Positions 9,774-18,485 of a stretch of DNA of 32,909 nucleotides are shown here, piece after piece. The notes beneath the pieces are model-generated. The model was given only the letters and a program-made list of their open reading frames with translations, searched no databases and was not told the DNA's origin. The stretch's first letter is position 1. Each line of letters opens with the position of its first letter. Source of the stretch: an uncultured Lachnospiraceae bacterium (GTDB taxonomy: Bacteria > Bacillota > Clostridia > Lachnospirales > Lachnospiraceae). The stretch is taken from assembly GCA_945949045.1 (NCBI GenBank), contig CAMFDG010000022.1:1-32909 (forward strand). The letters are read 5' to 3'. Made by a program: the position numbers and the translations under genes.

Positions 9774-11687
9774 TTAAATATCTAAGATCGCATCGTTGGC
9801 ATGACGATAGATAAATTCCTTGCGAGGCACCACATCGGTTCCCATCAGCATGGCCGTCACATCGGAAGCCATGCGGCCGTCCTCGATCTCCACCTTCTTA
9901 AGCATGCGGGTCTCGGGATTTAGCGTCGTCTCCCACAGCTGCTCGGCATCCATCTCTCCAAGTCCCTTGTATCGCTGAAGAGTGAAACTTCCGGTATGCG
10001 TTCTGCGGTATTTTTCCAACGCCGGATCGTCATACAGGTACTCCTCCTTCCCTCTGGAAGGAATTGCCTTGTAGAGAGGAGGCATAGCCACGTAGACATG
10101 TCCCTCGAAGATCAGTTCCGGCATAAAACGGTAGAACAGAGTCAGAAGCAGCGTGGAAATATGGGCACCATCCACGTCGGCATCCGCCATGATGATGATC
10201 TTGTCATAGCGCAGCTTCGTAATGTCAAAATCGTTGCCGTAGCCCTCGGAAAATCCACAGCCAAATGCATTGATCATCGTCTTGATCTCCGCATTGGCTA
10301 ATACCTTATCGATACTGGCTTTCTCCACATTTAAAATCTTGCCGCGAATCGGCATAATGGCCTGATACATACGGTTCCTGGCCATCTTGGCGGAACCGCC
10401 GGCGGAATCTCCCTCCACGATAAAAATCTCACACTTGGAGGCATCCCGGCTTTCACAGTTGGCCAGTTTTCCGTTGGAATCAAAAGAGAATTTCTGTTTT
10501 GTCAGAAGGTTGGTCCTCGCCTTTTCCTCGGCTTTACGGATTTTTGCCGCCTTCTCCGCACAGCCGATCACCGTCTTTAAAATCTCCAGATTCTTGTCAA
10601 AGAACAAAGGAACCTCGTCCGAGGTCACCTTCGCCGTGGCCCTGCTTGCGTCCTGGTTGTCCAGCTTGGTCTTGGTCTGACCCTCAAAGCGCGGATCCGG
10701 GTGCTTGATGGAGATGACCGCAGTCATGCCGTTTCGCACGTCTGCGCCGTTGAAATTAGCATCCTTTTCCTTCAGGATCCCAAGCTCTCTGGCATAGGAG
10801 TTGATAATCGTGGTAAAGGCCGTCTTAAATCCGGTTAAATGGGCACCACCCTCCGAATTGTAGATATTGTTACAGAAGCCCAGAATATTCTCGTGAAATT
10901 CACTTGTATACTGGAAGGCAGCTTCCACCTCAATACCTTCACTCTCGCCCCGGAAATAGATCACATCATGGAGGACCTCCAGTTTATTGTTCAGATCCTT
11001 AACAAAGCCTACGATTCCATCCGGCTCGTGGAATTCAATATGCTCCGTCTCCTGCCCTCTCCTGTCCTCATAGATAATGGTAAGCTTCGGGTTCAGATAA
11101 GCCGTCTCGTGCATCCGGCTCTTTACCTCATCCTCCTTAAACCTCGTCTTCTCAAAAATCTCCGGATCCGGAAGGAAATTGATCTTCGTTCCGGTTTTCT
11201 TCGTCTTACCGATCTTCGGAAGCAGTCCCTTATCCAATTCCACTACGGGAAGGCCTTTCTCATAACGATCATGGTGGATATAGCCGCCCTGGCTGATTTC
11301 CACGTCCATATAGGTGGAAAGAGCATTCACTACAGAAGATCCCACACCATGCAGACCGCCACTGGTCTTATAGGCATTGTTATCAAACTTTCCTCCTGCA
11401 TGCAGGGTGGAAAAAACCACCCGGGCTGCAGAAACACCCTTGGCGTGCATTCCCACGGGAATTCCTCGTCCGTTATCCTCCACCGTACAGGAACCGTCTG
11501 CCTCCAGAGTCACCCAGATCTTATCACAGGCCCCCGCCAGGTGCTCGTCCACGGAATTGTCGACAATTTCATAGATCAGATGGTTCAGACCCTTGGTGGT
11601 CACACTTCCAATGTACATTCCCGGACGTTTGCGGACGGCTTCAAGGCCCTCCAACACTGCTATGCTGCTTGCATCATATCCTGCCAT
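9774..11687 (-). CDS. parE: DNA topoisomerase IV-like subunit B
   Basis: This 637-residue ATPase subunit pairs with the product of the next gene. The GHKL ATPase motifs are present: EIVDNSVDEH, VEDNGRGIPVG, and the glycine-rich loop in GGLHGVGSSVVNAL. A transducer domain and a TOPRIM domain follow, with EGDSAGGSA and the metal-binding DADVDGAH. RYKGLGEM lies in the C-terminal part. The length fits ParE and compact GyrB proteins. The start at 11687 is two bases after the regulator stop, with GAGGGG upstream. ParE rather than GyrB is chosen because the partner lacks a GyrA-box; I cannot exclude that annotators label it GyrB. Confidence 0.88.
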   Translation of the reverse strand: MAGYDASSIAVLEGLEAVRKRPGMYIGSVTTKGLNHLIYEIVDNSVDEHLAGACDKIWVTLEADGSCTVEDNGRGIPVGMHAKGVSAARVVFSTLHAGGKFDNNAYKTSGGLHGVGSSVVNALSTYMDVEISQGGYIHHDRYEKGLPVVELDKGLLPKIGKTKKTGTKINFLPDPEIFEKTRFKEDEVKSRMHETAYLNPKLTIIYEDRRGQETEHIEFHEPDGIVGFVKDLNNKLEVLHDVIYFRGESEGIEVEAAFQYTSEFHENILGFCNNIYNSEGGAHLTGFKTAFTTIINSYARELGILKEKDANFNGADVRNGMTAVISIKHPDPRFEGQTKTKLDNQDASRATAKVTSDEVPLFFDKNLEILKTVIGCAEKAAKIRKAEEKARTNLLTKQKFSFDSNGKLANCESRDASKCEIFIVEGDSAGGSAKMARNRMYQAIMPIRGKILNVEKASIDKVLANAEIKTMINAFGCGFSEGYGNDFDITKLRYDKIIIMADADVDGAHISTLLLTLFYRFMPELIFEGHVYVAMPPLYKAIPSRGKEEYLYDDPALEKYRRTHTGSFTLQRYKGLGEMDAEQLWETTLNPETRMLKKVEIEDGRMASDVTAMLMGTDVVPRKEFIYRHANDAILDI

Positions 11688-11689
11688 CT

Positions 11690-12793
11690 TTATACTACCC
11701 CTCTTTTACTGTCTTTCATATGAGCGATCACCATCACTGCAATCTTGAAAGTCATCGCATCATCAAAGGTGCGGATATCCAGACCGATGGCCTTTTCAAT
11801 CCGCTCCAGCCGGTACACCAGCGTATTGCGGTGCACATACATCTGTCTCGCGGTCTCCGAAATGTTCAGGTTATTTTCCAAAAACTTATTGATGGTGGTC
11901 ATCGCTTCCTCATCCTCTAAGATATCCGGAATCTCATCCCCGAATACCTCCTTAATGAACATTTCGCAAAGACTCATGGGAAGCTGATAAATAAGTCTTC
12001 CGATTCCAAGCTTTCCGTAGGAAATCGTATCATATTCCGCGTAAAATATCCTGCCCACTTCCAGCGCCAGACGCGCCTCCTGATAGGACTGCGCAATATC
12101 GGAAAGCCGGTTCACCGCATTGCCGTACCCAATGCGTACTTTTATCATCGCCTCCATATGGAGACTGTCGGAAAGGCTACTGGCAATCCGTTTCAGCTCC
12201 TCCTCCGCATGTTCCTCCCCGATATGGGAAATATCTTTCACCAGAATCACACTGTGCTGATCCAGACTGGTGACAAAATCCTTGGATCGGAGATCCGAAA
12301 GATTCTTTACCAGTTCCATGGCCAGGTCGTTATTTTTATTGCCGGTATCAATCACAAAAACCACCCGCGGGCAGTCAGGGATATGGTATTTTTTCGCCTT
12401 GCCGATCAGATCTGCCATCAGGATATTCCCCAGAAGGATATTCTGGATAAAATGATTTCGATCGAACTGCTCCGCAAAACCTATGGCAAGATTGCGGATC
12501 TGACAGACTGCCATTCTGGCATAAATCAGTTCCTCCTCCCCTGTCACCTGACAGACAAGAATATACTCCGTTTCTCCCTCCACCAATATCCGGTACAGGT
12601 GATACTCCTGAAAAGTCTGACTGTCTGCTAACGATTCAGCAAATTCCTCCACCACCCGGGCAAGCTCCGTACTCAGCTGCATCTCTCTGGTGGAGGCTGT
12701 CAGTTTACCATTGGCACTGTACAGTGCCGTCTCCATATTGCAGATCTGCTTGATTTCATCCAGTGCATTCTGCAGCTTTTGATTTGATACCAT
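11690..12793 (-). CDS. PucR/CdaR-type transcriptional regulator
   Basis: The 367-residue protein begins at ATG 12793, seven bases after GGAGG; a longer upstream frame exists but has no ribosome site and crosses a terminator hairpin. An N-terminal sensor-like region (1-130) is followed by a CdaR GGDEF-like central region. A C-terminal PucR helix-turn-helix lies at about 320-350, with the typical NISETARQMYVHRNTLVYRL pattern. Relatives regulate sugar diacid or purine catabolism, but many in Clostridia have unknown ligands. It is the first gene of an operon with parE two bases downstream, which is an unusual place for such a regulator. The GATGTTCAA motif precedes its ribosome site. Confidence 0.87.
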   Translation of the reverse strand: MVSNQKLQNALDEIKQICNMETALYSANGKLTASTREMQLSTELARVVEEFAESLADSQTFQEYHLYRILVEGETEYILVCQVTGEEELIYARMAVCQIRNLAIGFAEQFDRNHFIQNILLGNILMADLIGKAKKYHIPDCPRVVFVIDTGNKNNDLAMELVKNLSDLRSKDFVTSLDQHSVILVKDISHIGEEHAEEELKRIASSLSDSLHMEAMIKVRIGYGNAVNRLSDIAQSYQEARLALEVGRIFYAEYDTISYGKLGIGRLIYQLPMSLCEMFIKEVFGDEIPDILEDEEAMTTINKFLENNLNISETARQMYVHRNTLVYRLERIEKAIGLDIRTFDDAMTFKIAVMVIAHMKDSKRGVV

Positions 12794-12829
12794 TTCGTTT
12801 CCTCCAACCTTTGAACATCGTAACAAATA

Positions 12830-12859
12830 AAACCGGGTGTAAATATCCACACCCGGTTT
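12830..12859 (-). terminator. Intrinsic terminator of the sugar-ABC ATPase gene
   Basis: An 11-base perfect stem AAACCGGGTGT/ACACCCGGTTT closes an 8-base loop, and on the minus strand it is followed by TTTTATTTGTT. It lies about 30 bases beyond the ATPase stop and before the regulator start, so the two are separate units unless there is readthrough. No clear promoter is seen between this stem and the regulator. Confidence 0.85.
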
Positions 12860-12889
12860 CATTATTTACAACTATTTAATTTTAACGGA

Positions 12890-14002
12890 CTAGTTGGTAA
12901 TTGTCAATTCTGTTTCCTTATCAAATACGTGGATCTTATTTGGATCAAAAGCAAGCTTAATGTGATCGCCGTAACGTGCCGGTGTATCAGAATCAACTCT
13001 TGCTGTCATGTTGGTTCCTGCTACTGTGTAGTACAGTAATACTTCTGCACCAAGTAACTCGTATCCTGTTACATCAGACTCAACAACACACTCACCATTC
13101 TTTGCGATCATCTCCGGGTTATCGGAAATATCCTCCGGTCTGATACCGAATACAACGCGCTTTCCTTCGTATCCGCCGTCAATAATCTTCTTGGACTTGT
13201 TCTCCGGAAGAACTACGGAGTAGTTACCAAACTGAAGTGTAACCTTGTCGCCGTTCACAACAACATCGGCATCCATGAAGTTCATCTGCGGAGATCCGAT
13301 GAATCCTGCAACGAACAGGTTGTTTGGCTCGTTGTAAAGCTTCTGCGGGGAGTCAACCTGCATGATGACACCATCCTTCAATACAACGATTCTGGTTCCC
13401 AGAGTCATAGCCTCTGTCTGATCATGTGTTACGTAGATGATTGTAGCACCTAATCTATTGTGCAGGGATGCGATCTCAGATCTCATCTGTACACGAAGTT
13501 TTGCATCCAGGTTGGATAACGGCTCATCCATAAGGAATACCTTAGGATTACGAACGATTGCACGACCCATGGCAACACGCTGTCTCTGTCCACCGGAAAG
13601 AGCCTTCGGCTTACGATCAAGTAACTTCTCCAGATCAAGGATTCTTGCAGCCTCCTCAACCTTAGCCTTGATTTCCTCCTTCGGAACCTTTCTTAACTTC
13701 AGACCGAATGCCATGTTATCAAATACTGTCATATGAGGATACAGAGCGTAGTTCTGGAATACCATTGCGATATCTCTGTCCTTCGGCTCAACATCATTCA
13801 TAACCTTGCCATCAATGATCAGCTCTCCGGAAGAAATCTCCTCAAGACCTGCGATCATACGAAGTGTGGTAGACTTTCCACATCCGGATGGTCCTACGAA
13901 GATGATAAACTCCTTGTCCTCAACGTCAAGATTGAAATCCTTAACAGCCTCAAATCCGTTTGGATATACCTTGCAGACATTCTTTAATGATAAACTTGCC
14001 AT
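12890..14002 (-). CDS. ugpC: Carbohydrate ABC transporter ATP-binding protein, UgpC/MsmK type
   Basis: This 370-residue ATPase starts at ATG 14002 behind AGGAGG. It has Walker A GPSGCGKST, the Q-loop FQNYALYPHM, the signature LSGGQRQRVAMGRAIVR, Walker B FLMDEP, the switch histidine VTHDQTEA, and a C-terminal TOBE/OB region with GIRPEDI. Proteins of this type energise several sugar importers and are often encoded alone, away from their permeases. That fits here: it is monocistronic and ends at a strong terminator. The substrate range cannot be read from sequence; the shared MsmK-like role is inferred from its orphan position. Confidence 0.93.
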   Translation of the reverse strand: MASLSLKNVCKVYPNGFEAVKDFNLDVEDKEFIIFVGPSGCGKSTTLRMIAGLEEISSGELIIDGKVMNDVEPKDRDIAMVFQNYALYPHMTVFDNMAFGLKLRKVPKEEIKAKVEEAARILDLEKLLDRKPKALSGGQRQRVAMGRAIVRNPKVFLMDEPLSNLDAKLRVQMRSEIASLHNRLGATIIYVTHDQTEAMTLGTRIVVLKDGVIMQVDSPQKLYNEPNNLFVAGFIGSPQMNFMDADVVVNGDKVTLQFGNYSVVLPENKSKKIIDGGYEGKRVVFGIRPEDISDNPEMIAKNGECVVESDVTGYELLGAEVLLYYTVAGTNMTARVDSDTPARYGDHIKLAFDPNKIHVFDKETELTITN

Positions 14003-14143
14003 TTGAAAAAACCTCCTGCTTTTGTTCTTATTCTCTTGATGGCTCACTGCCATTTCCTACAATCCTATAATAACGGACAGCCCCCATAATTACCATAGGC
14101 AAAGTGACAAATATTCCATCAAGTTTATGTCATTATGACGAAT

Positions 14144-14201
14144 GTCATAAGGAGGGACCCACGAAGTGGGAGGATTCCTTATCACCCTAATTCCTTATGA
14201 C
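14144..14201. repeat. Palindromic intergenic element, left unit
   Basis: Outer arms GTCATAAGG (14144-14152) and CCTTATGAC (14193-14201) are perfect complements. Inside, CCCAC/GTGGG (14158-14162 and 14166-14170) forms a second hairpin with a 3-base loop. It lies in the 267-base gap between the PRTase-like gene and the ABC ATPase gene. There is no clear uridine tract, so it is not an obvious terminator. The origin is unknown; a small repeated intergenic element or a structured leader of the ATPase mRNA is possible. Confidence 0.5.
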
Positions 14202-14206
14202 CTACG

Positions 14207-14245
14207 CAGATGCCCGCGGCGCCAGCCGCTCTCTCATGGCATCTG
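14207..14245. repeat. Palindromic intergenic element, right unit
   Basis: Outer arms CAGATGCC (14207-14214) and GGCATCTG (14238-14245) enclose a GC-rich inner stem GCGGC/GCCGC (14216-14220 and 14225-14229) with a GCCA loop. It sits about 25 bases downstream of the PRTase-like stop on the minus strand and could stop or protect the der-operon transcript, although no uridine run follows. Confidence 0.5.
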
Positions 14246-14269
14246 CTCCTTTAGGAGGAACCCACGCAT

Positions 14270-14911
14270 CTACAGCCGGGAATACCCGAATCCGTTCACC
14301 ATAGCCTCAATCCGCTGACCGGACTTGCAGAACGGGCAGTCATGAGCCGTATAAGCCTCGTATCCGGTAACATCCTCCGTGTCAAAAAGGGATTCCACAT
14401 TGATGCCATCCACATTGTCAATGGTGCTGAATACCGATGCGATCCATTCTACGGTTCCGCCGTAATAGTGGATGCAGTCCAAACTTCTGCGGATGGTCTC
14501 ACCGGTGGTGGTGGTGGCCAGAAGAAGGACGATATGTTTGCCCAGAATGGCAGGCTTGATGTTATCCCTGAAAAGCATCTGGTTATTGTTGTTGATCTCC
14601 GGAGATACCACATAGGTGGTCTCGTGGCGGTTGGTGGAAAGAATTCCGCCGTGCTCAATCTCCTCACTTAAGAAAGCACCGATCATTTCCGTGCCATCCA
14701 TGCAGACGATCGTATCCACATATTCGTTCTTTGGCATTCTGGAATACAGAATCTTAGCAGCCTCCTTGGCTTCCTTTGTACGGGTTTTCACACTTGTCAC
14801 ATCCACATAGTAATTGATATGGGAGTGACTGGTGGCAAAATGTCCCGGAATCGCGTGCAGTGCAAGCTGATTGCTCTCTTTTGAATAAAACTTTACCATA
14901 CGGTTCTCCAT
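14270..14911 (-). CDS. Phosphoribosyltransferase-like protein with degenerate PRPP loop
   Basis: This 213-residue soluble protein resembles type I phosphoribosyltransferases of the orotate PRTase group. The nucleotide-loop segment reads VLLLATTTTGETI (about 127-139). The two acidic residues usually found just before the TTG turn (as in DDVxTTG) are replaced by Leu-Ala, so PRPP catalysis is doubtful. The C-terminus carries HDCPFC (about 190-195), which could bind metal. The start at 14911 has AGGAGG nine bases upstream. It is the last gene of the der-plsY-gpsA-dut operon, 33 bases after dut. Related proteins are often annotated pyrE; a regulatory or salvage role is equally possible. Confidence 0.6.
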   Translation of the reverse strand: MENRMVKFYSKESNQLALHAIPGHFATSHSHINYYVDVTSVKTRTKEAKEAAKILYSRMPKNEYVDTIVCMDGTEMIGAFLSEEIEHGGILSTNRHETTYVVSPEINNNNQMLFRDNIKPAILGKHIVLLLATTTTGETIRRSLDCIHYYGGTVEWIASVFSTIDNVDGINVESLFDTEDVTGYEAYTAHDCPFCKSGQRIEAMVNGFGYSRL

Positions 14912-14944
14912 AGTCTGATACCTCCTTTATATATGATTGACTTG

Positions 14945-15379
14945 TTACTGTTTTCCTGTACTTCCAAAGCCACCACGGTCGGTGTTGCCCAGATGGGAAA
15001 CCTCCTCAAATACAATGGTGGGCTGGTTCTTCATGATGCGGAACTGCGCGATCCGGTCTCCCACATGAATCACCGTATCTCTGGTGGCATAGACCGGCAT
15101 ACGCCACATGTCATTGTCTCCGCAGTAGGAGCCGTCCACTACACCCATACTGTTGGTCTGTAGAATTCCCCAGTTCTTAAAGGTGGAACTTCTGGGTACC
15201 AGGTGTGCCTCATAGCCCTTGGGCAGCTCCATGGCAACGCCAAGGGGGATTAAGGCAAAATCCCCGGCATGGAGAACGACCTCCTCCGATGCGCGCATAT
15301 CGATCCAATCGGATTTTCCTTCAATATAATCCAGCTTCTCTATCTGGTCTGAAAAATACTTTATTTTAATTTTTTCCAT
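14945..15379 (-). CDS. dut: dUTP diphosphatase (dUTPase)
   Basis: This 144-residue protein should hydrolyse dUTP to dUMP and pyrophosphate, keeping uracil out of DNA. Five trimeric dUTPase motifs appear in order: [31 protein letters not shown] with the catalytic Asp, GDRIAQF, and the C-terminal glycine-rich RGGFGSTG. Motif I departs from the usual GxDLRA form. I chose ATG 15379, which overlaps the gpsA stop as TGATG. A GTG 12 bases earlier is in frame but has no ribosome site. Translation is probably coupled to gpsA. Confidence 0.85.
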   Translation of the reverse strand: MEKIKIKYFSDQIEKLDYIEGKSDWIDMRASEEVVLHAGDFALIPLGVAMELPKGYEAHLVPRSSTFKNWGILQTNSMGVVDGSYCGDNDMWRMPVYATRDTVIHVGDRIAQFRIMKNQPTIVFEEVSHLGNTDRGGFGSTGKQ

Positions 15380-16392
15380 CAGTTTTCCCACGTGAGGCTG
15401 GTATGCTCCGTTCGCTTCTCGCGGACCATCAGCTCCTTCACGGCCTCCTTTACCGGTTTATTCTCGAACAGTACCTGGTTTACCTCCTCAATGATGGGAA
15501 GCTGTACCTGATATTTTCCGGCCAGGGCAAGAGCTGCCTTGGCAGAATAAATGCCCTCCACCACCATGTGGACTTCCCTGGTAGCCTCCTCCATGGTATA
15601 ACCCTGTCCGATCAGCATACCGGCCTTACGGTTTCTGCTGTGACAGCTCTCACAGGTTACGATCAGATCACCGATTCCCGTCAAACCGTACAGAGTTTCC
15701 CTCCTGGCTCCCATGGCAAGGGCCAGCCCGCTGATTTCGGAAATCCCCCGGGTGATCAGTGCAGCCTTCGTGTTATCCCCGCAGCCTAAGCCGTCTGCCA
15801 TGCCTGCGGCCAGCGCAATGACATTTTTCAGGGAACCCCCCAGCTCCATCCCCAGCATATCCGGGCTTGTATAAACACGAAATACCTCGTTCATAAACAG
15901 ATCCTGGATCTTCTCTGCGGTCTGTCTCGTTTCGGCCCCGGCCACCACCGTGGTGGGAAGACCGATGCCCACCTCCTCCGCGTGAGAAGGTCCGCACATC
16001 ACAGCCACATCTGCCTGCGGAATCTCCTGCTTCACCACATCGGTAATGGTCATCAGGGTTTTTTCCTCGATTCCCTTGGCCACACAGACGATAATCTGTC
16101 CCTCCCGGACAAAACCGGCCATGCTCTTTGCGGTGCTTCTGGTAAACACGGAAGGAACCGCCAGCACCAGAACCGCCTTTTCCTCTACGGTCTGCTGAAG
16201 ATCCGTAGTAAAAACGATATCCGTGGAAAGCTTGACTCCCGGAAGCTTATCCACATGTTCATGCTTCTCCCGAAGCATCTGAATCTCTTCGTCAACAATG
16301 GACCAGACAGTCACTTCATTTCCGTTTGTGTGCAGAAGCTTTGCAAGGGCAATTCCCCAACTGCCCGCACCAATCACTCCAACCTTCGCCAT
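15379..16392 (-). CDS. gpsA: Glycerol-3-phosphate dehydrogenase [NAD(P)+]
   Basis: This 337-residue enzyme reduces dihydroxyacetone phosphate to sn-glycerol-3-phosphate for phospholipid synthesis. The Rossmann loop is [14 protein letters not shown] at the N-terminus. VAKGIE, the catalytic lysine in [13 protein letters not shown], and GDLIVTC with the following SRN segment are all present. The start at 16392 is one base after the plsY stop, with an AGGAGG site inside the end of plsY. PlsY uses the product of GpsA, so the neighbours form one pathway. Family and length are typical. Confidence 0.96.
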   Translation of the reverse strand: MAKVGVIGAGSWGIALAKLLHTNGNEVTVWSIVDEEIQMLREKHEHVDKLPGVKLSTDIVFTTDLQQTVEEKAVLVLAVPSVFTRSTAKSMAGFVREGQIIVCVAKGIEEKTLMTITDVVKQEIPQADVAVMCGPSHAEEVGIGLPTTVVAGAETRQTAEKIQDLFMNEVFRVYTSPDMLGMELGGSLKNVIALAAGMADGLGCGDNTKAALITRGISEISGLALAMGARRETLYGLTGIGDLIVTCESCHSRNRKAGMLIGQGYTMEEATREVHMVVEGIYSAKAALALAGKYQVQLPIIEEVNQVLFENKPVKEAVKELMVREKRTEHTSLTWEN

Positions 16393-16393
16393 C

Positions 16394-17044
16394 TTAGTCC
16401 TCCTTTTTCTTTGCACCGAGCTTATTCTCGGTTCCGTTTACCAAACGCTTGATATTCTCTTTGTGTTTCCAGAGCGCCATCCCTGTAAAGCAGGCGCTGA
16501 CGATGTAAAATTCCACCAGAGCCCCTCCCGCAAGGTGTAAATACCCCAGCTGTCCAAAAATAATCACCTGAATCAGATAACTGCACACCACCAGGATCGA
16601 GCCAAGAGACACATACCGGGTAATTGCGACTGCACCGATAAATAAAACCAGCGAAACCGGAGCGGAGATCGGGAGCACTGCAAGAATCATTCCCGAAGTA
16701 CATGCGATGCCTTTTCCGCCCTTAAACTGCAGATAAAAGGGAAAATTGTGACCCAGTACCGTGCCAAAGCCCGCGTAAAGCTCCAGCACCTTGACGAAAT
16801 CCGGATAGTTGTTCTTAAAAATCAGCTTTACCAGAAGAACAGCAAAAATCGCCTTAAACAGATCCCCTAAAAATGTGATGGCGCCGGCCTTCCAGCCCAG
16901 CACACGAAGGGAATTGGTCGTTCCGGCGTTGCCGCTGCCCTCCTTTCGGATATCAATTCCTTTTGATTTTCCGTAAATATACCCTGTCTGAAACAGGCCA
17001 AACACATAACCAATGGCCAATGCGATGATTCTTGCGATGATCAT
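16394..17044 (-). CDS. plsY: Acyl-phosphate:glycerol-3-phosphate acyltransferase
   Basis: This 216-residue integral membrane enzyme has about five hydrophobic segments. It transfers the acyl group from acyl-phosphate to glycerol-3-phosphate, the first committed step of phosphatidic acid synthesis in Gram-positive bacteria. The conserved motifs are [10 protein letters not shown] near the N-terminus, [15 protein letters not shown] in the middle, and KHKENI...NGTENK near the C-terminus. The start overlaps the der stop by four bases (ATGA), so the two are translationally coupled. It has a lysine-rich cytoplasmic tail. Confidence 0.95.
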   Translation of the reverse strand: MIIARIIALAIGYVFGLFQTGYIYGKSKGIDIRKEGSGNAGTTNSLRVLGWKAGAITFLGDLFKAIFAVLLVKLIFKNNYPDFVKVLELYAGFGTVLGHNFPFYLQFKGGKGIACTSGMILAVLPISAPVSLVLFIGAVAITRYVSLGSILVVCSYLIQVIIFGQLGYLHLAGGALVEFYIVSACFTGMALWKHKENIKRLVNGTENKLGAKKKED

Positions 17045-18369
17045 ATCGAATCTTCCTTTCGCTCTCTTGTAATAAACTTCAGTGCCGTACCCCTGAAGCC
17101 AAAGGTATCACGAATACGGTTCTCCAGATATCTGGTGTAGGAAAAATGCATCAGATTCTTATCATTGACAAACACCACAAAGGTTGGCGGCTTGACGGAA
17201 ACCTGTGTCACATAGTAGATCCTGAGACGCTTTCCCTTATCCGTCGGCGGCTGCTGCATGGCAACTGCCTCCGTGACGATCTCATTGAGTACCCCCGTAG
17301 CGATGCGCATGCTGTTGTTCTCGATGACAATATCGATCAGATCGAACAGCTTATTGAGCCGCTGGCCGGACTTGGCAGAAATAAACAGGATTTCCGCATA
17401 GGGCATGAAGCTTAAAACCTGGCGGATACGCTCCGTATATTTCTTCACCGTGGAATTATCCTTCTCAATGGCGTCCCACTTGTTGACGGCAATAATGATT
17501 CCCTTGCCCCGTTCATGGGCGATTCCGGCAATCTTGGCATCCTGCTCCGTCACACCCTCGATGGCATCGATCACAAGGATCACCACATCTGCCCGCTCTA
17601 CAGCGGTTACCGCGCGGATAATACTGTAGCGCTCGATTTCCTCCTTGATCTTGTTCTTGCGTCTGAGCCCTGCCGTATCTATAAATACATATTCTCTTCC
17701 ATCGTATTTAATGTCTGTATCGATGGCATCTCTTGTAGTTCCTGCAATATCTGACACGATCACCCGGTCCTCATTGGCCAGCTTGTTGATCAGAGAGGAT
17801 TTTCCCACGTTGGGCTTTCCGATGATGGCGACCTTCGGACGCTCATCCTCCTCTTCGGCTGCAGCCTCTTTGGGAAAATACCTGACCACCTCATCCAGCA
17901 TATCACCTAATCCCAGCATGGATGCCGCCGAGACGGGATGGGGATCCCCAATGCCCAGATTGTAAAATTCATAGACATCCGGCATATACTTCTCAAAGCT
18001 GTCCACCTTGTTTACCACCAGCACCACCGGCTTCTTCGACCGGCGCAGCATATCGGCGACCTTGGAGTCTGCATCCACAAGCCCCTGTCTCACATCGGTA
18101 ATAAACATGATGACATCTGCCGTGTCAATGGCAATCTGCGCCTGCTCCCGCATCTGGGAAAGAATCACATCACCGCTGTCCGGCTCAATGCCTCCTGTAT
18201 CGATTAATGTAAAATGATAATTTAACCATGTCACATCCGCATAAATTCGATCTCTGGTCACGCCCGGCGTATCCTTCACGATGGAGATTCTTTCTCCCGC
18301 CAGCGTGTTGAAAAGTGTGGATTTTCCAACATTCGGACGTCCGACAATGGCTACAATTGGTCTGCTCAT
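17041..18369 (-). CDS. der: Ribosome biogenesis GTPase Der (EngA)
   Basis: This 442-residue protein has two tandem GTPase domains and a C-terminal KH-like domain (about 355-440), and is needed for 50S subunit assembly. Domain 1 shows [17 protein letters not shown] and NKVD; domain 2 shows [13 protein letters not shown] and NKWD. Length and order match the family. The start at 18369 has GAGG five bases upstream. It leads the operon with plsY, gpsA, dut and the PRTase-like gene. The gap to the upstream ABC gene holds that gene's terminator. Confidence 0.96.
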   Translation of the reverse strand: MSRPIVAIVGRPNVGKSTLFNTLAGERISIVKDTPGVTRDRIYADVTWLNYHFTLIDTGGIEPDSGDVILSQMREQAQIAIDTADVIMFITDVRQGLVDADSKVADMLRRSKKPVVLVVNKVDSFEKYMPDVYEFYNLGIGDPHPVSAASMLGLGDMLDEVVRYFPKEAAAEEEDERPKVAIIGKPNVGKSSLINKLANEDRVIVSDIAGTTRDAIDTDIKYDGREYVFIDTAGLRRKNKIKEEIERYSIIRAVTAVERADVVILVIDAIEGVTEQDAKIAGIAHERGKGIIIAVNKWDAIEKDNSTVKKYTERIRQVLSFMPYAEILFISAKSGQRLNKLFDLIDIVIENNSMRIATGVLNEIVTEAVAMQQPPTDKGKRLRIYYVTQVSVKPPTFVVFVNDKNLMHFSYTRYLENRIRDTFGFRGTALKFITRERKEDSI

Positions 18370-18424
18370 TGACTACCTCACTTCCATATTTCTCTTGATT
18401 TTTCGACTTTTGCCCTTTGTCATC

Positions 18425-18458
18425 AAAAAAATCAAGCAGGTGCTACCCGCTTGATTTT
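18425..18458 (-). terminator. Intrinsic terminator of the GntR-ABC operon
   Basis: Ten-base arms AAAATCAAGC (18428-18437) and GCTTGATTTT (18449-18458) enclose an 11-base loop. On the minus strand the stem runs into seven T residues. It lies 28 bases beyond the permease stop. Confidence 0.88.
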
Positions 18459-18485
18459 ACAATAACAAAAGGAAGTTGTAAAGTA

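Noticed and set aside
7524-11687. gyrB/gyrA assignment for the topoisomerase pair
   Set aside because: The A subunit has no GyrA-box in the first pinwheel blade and the B subunit is of ParE length; parE/parC was preferred, with the uncertainty stated.
10839-11723. A 294-codon plus-strand open frame
   Set aside because: It is antisense to parE, which is unambiguous, and has no ribosome site or domain.
14144-14245. CRISPR-like repeats
   Set aside because: The repeats are inverted arms of two hairpins, not direct repeats with spacers, and no cas genes are present.
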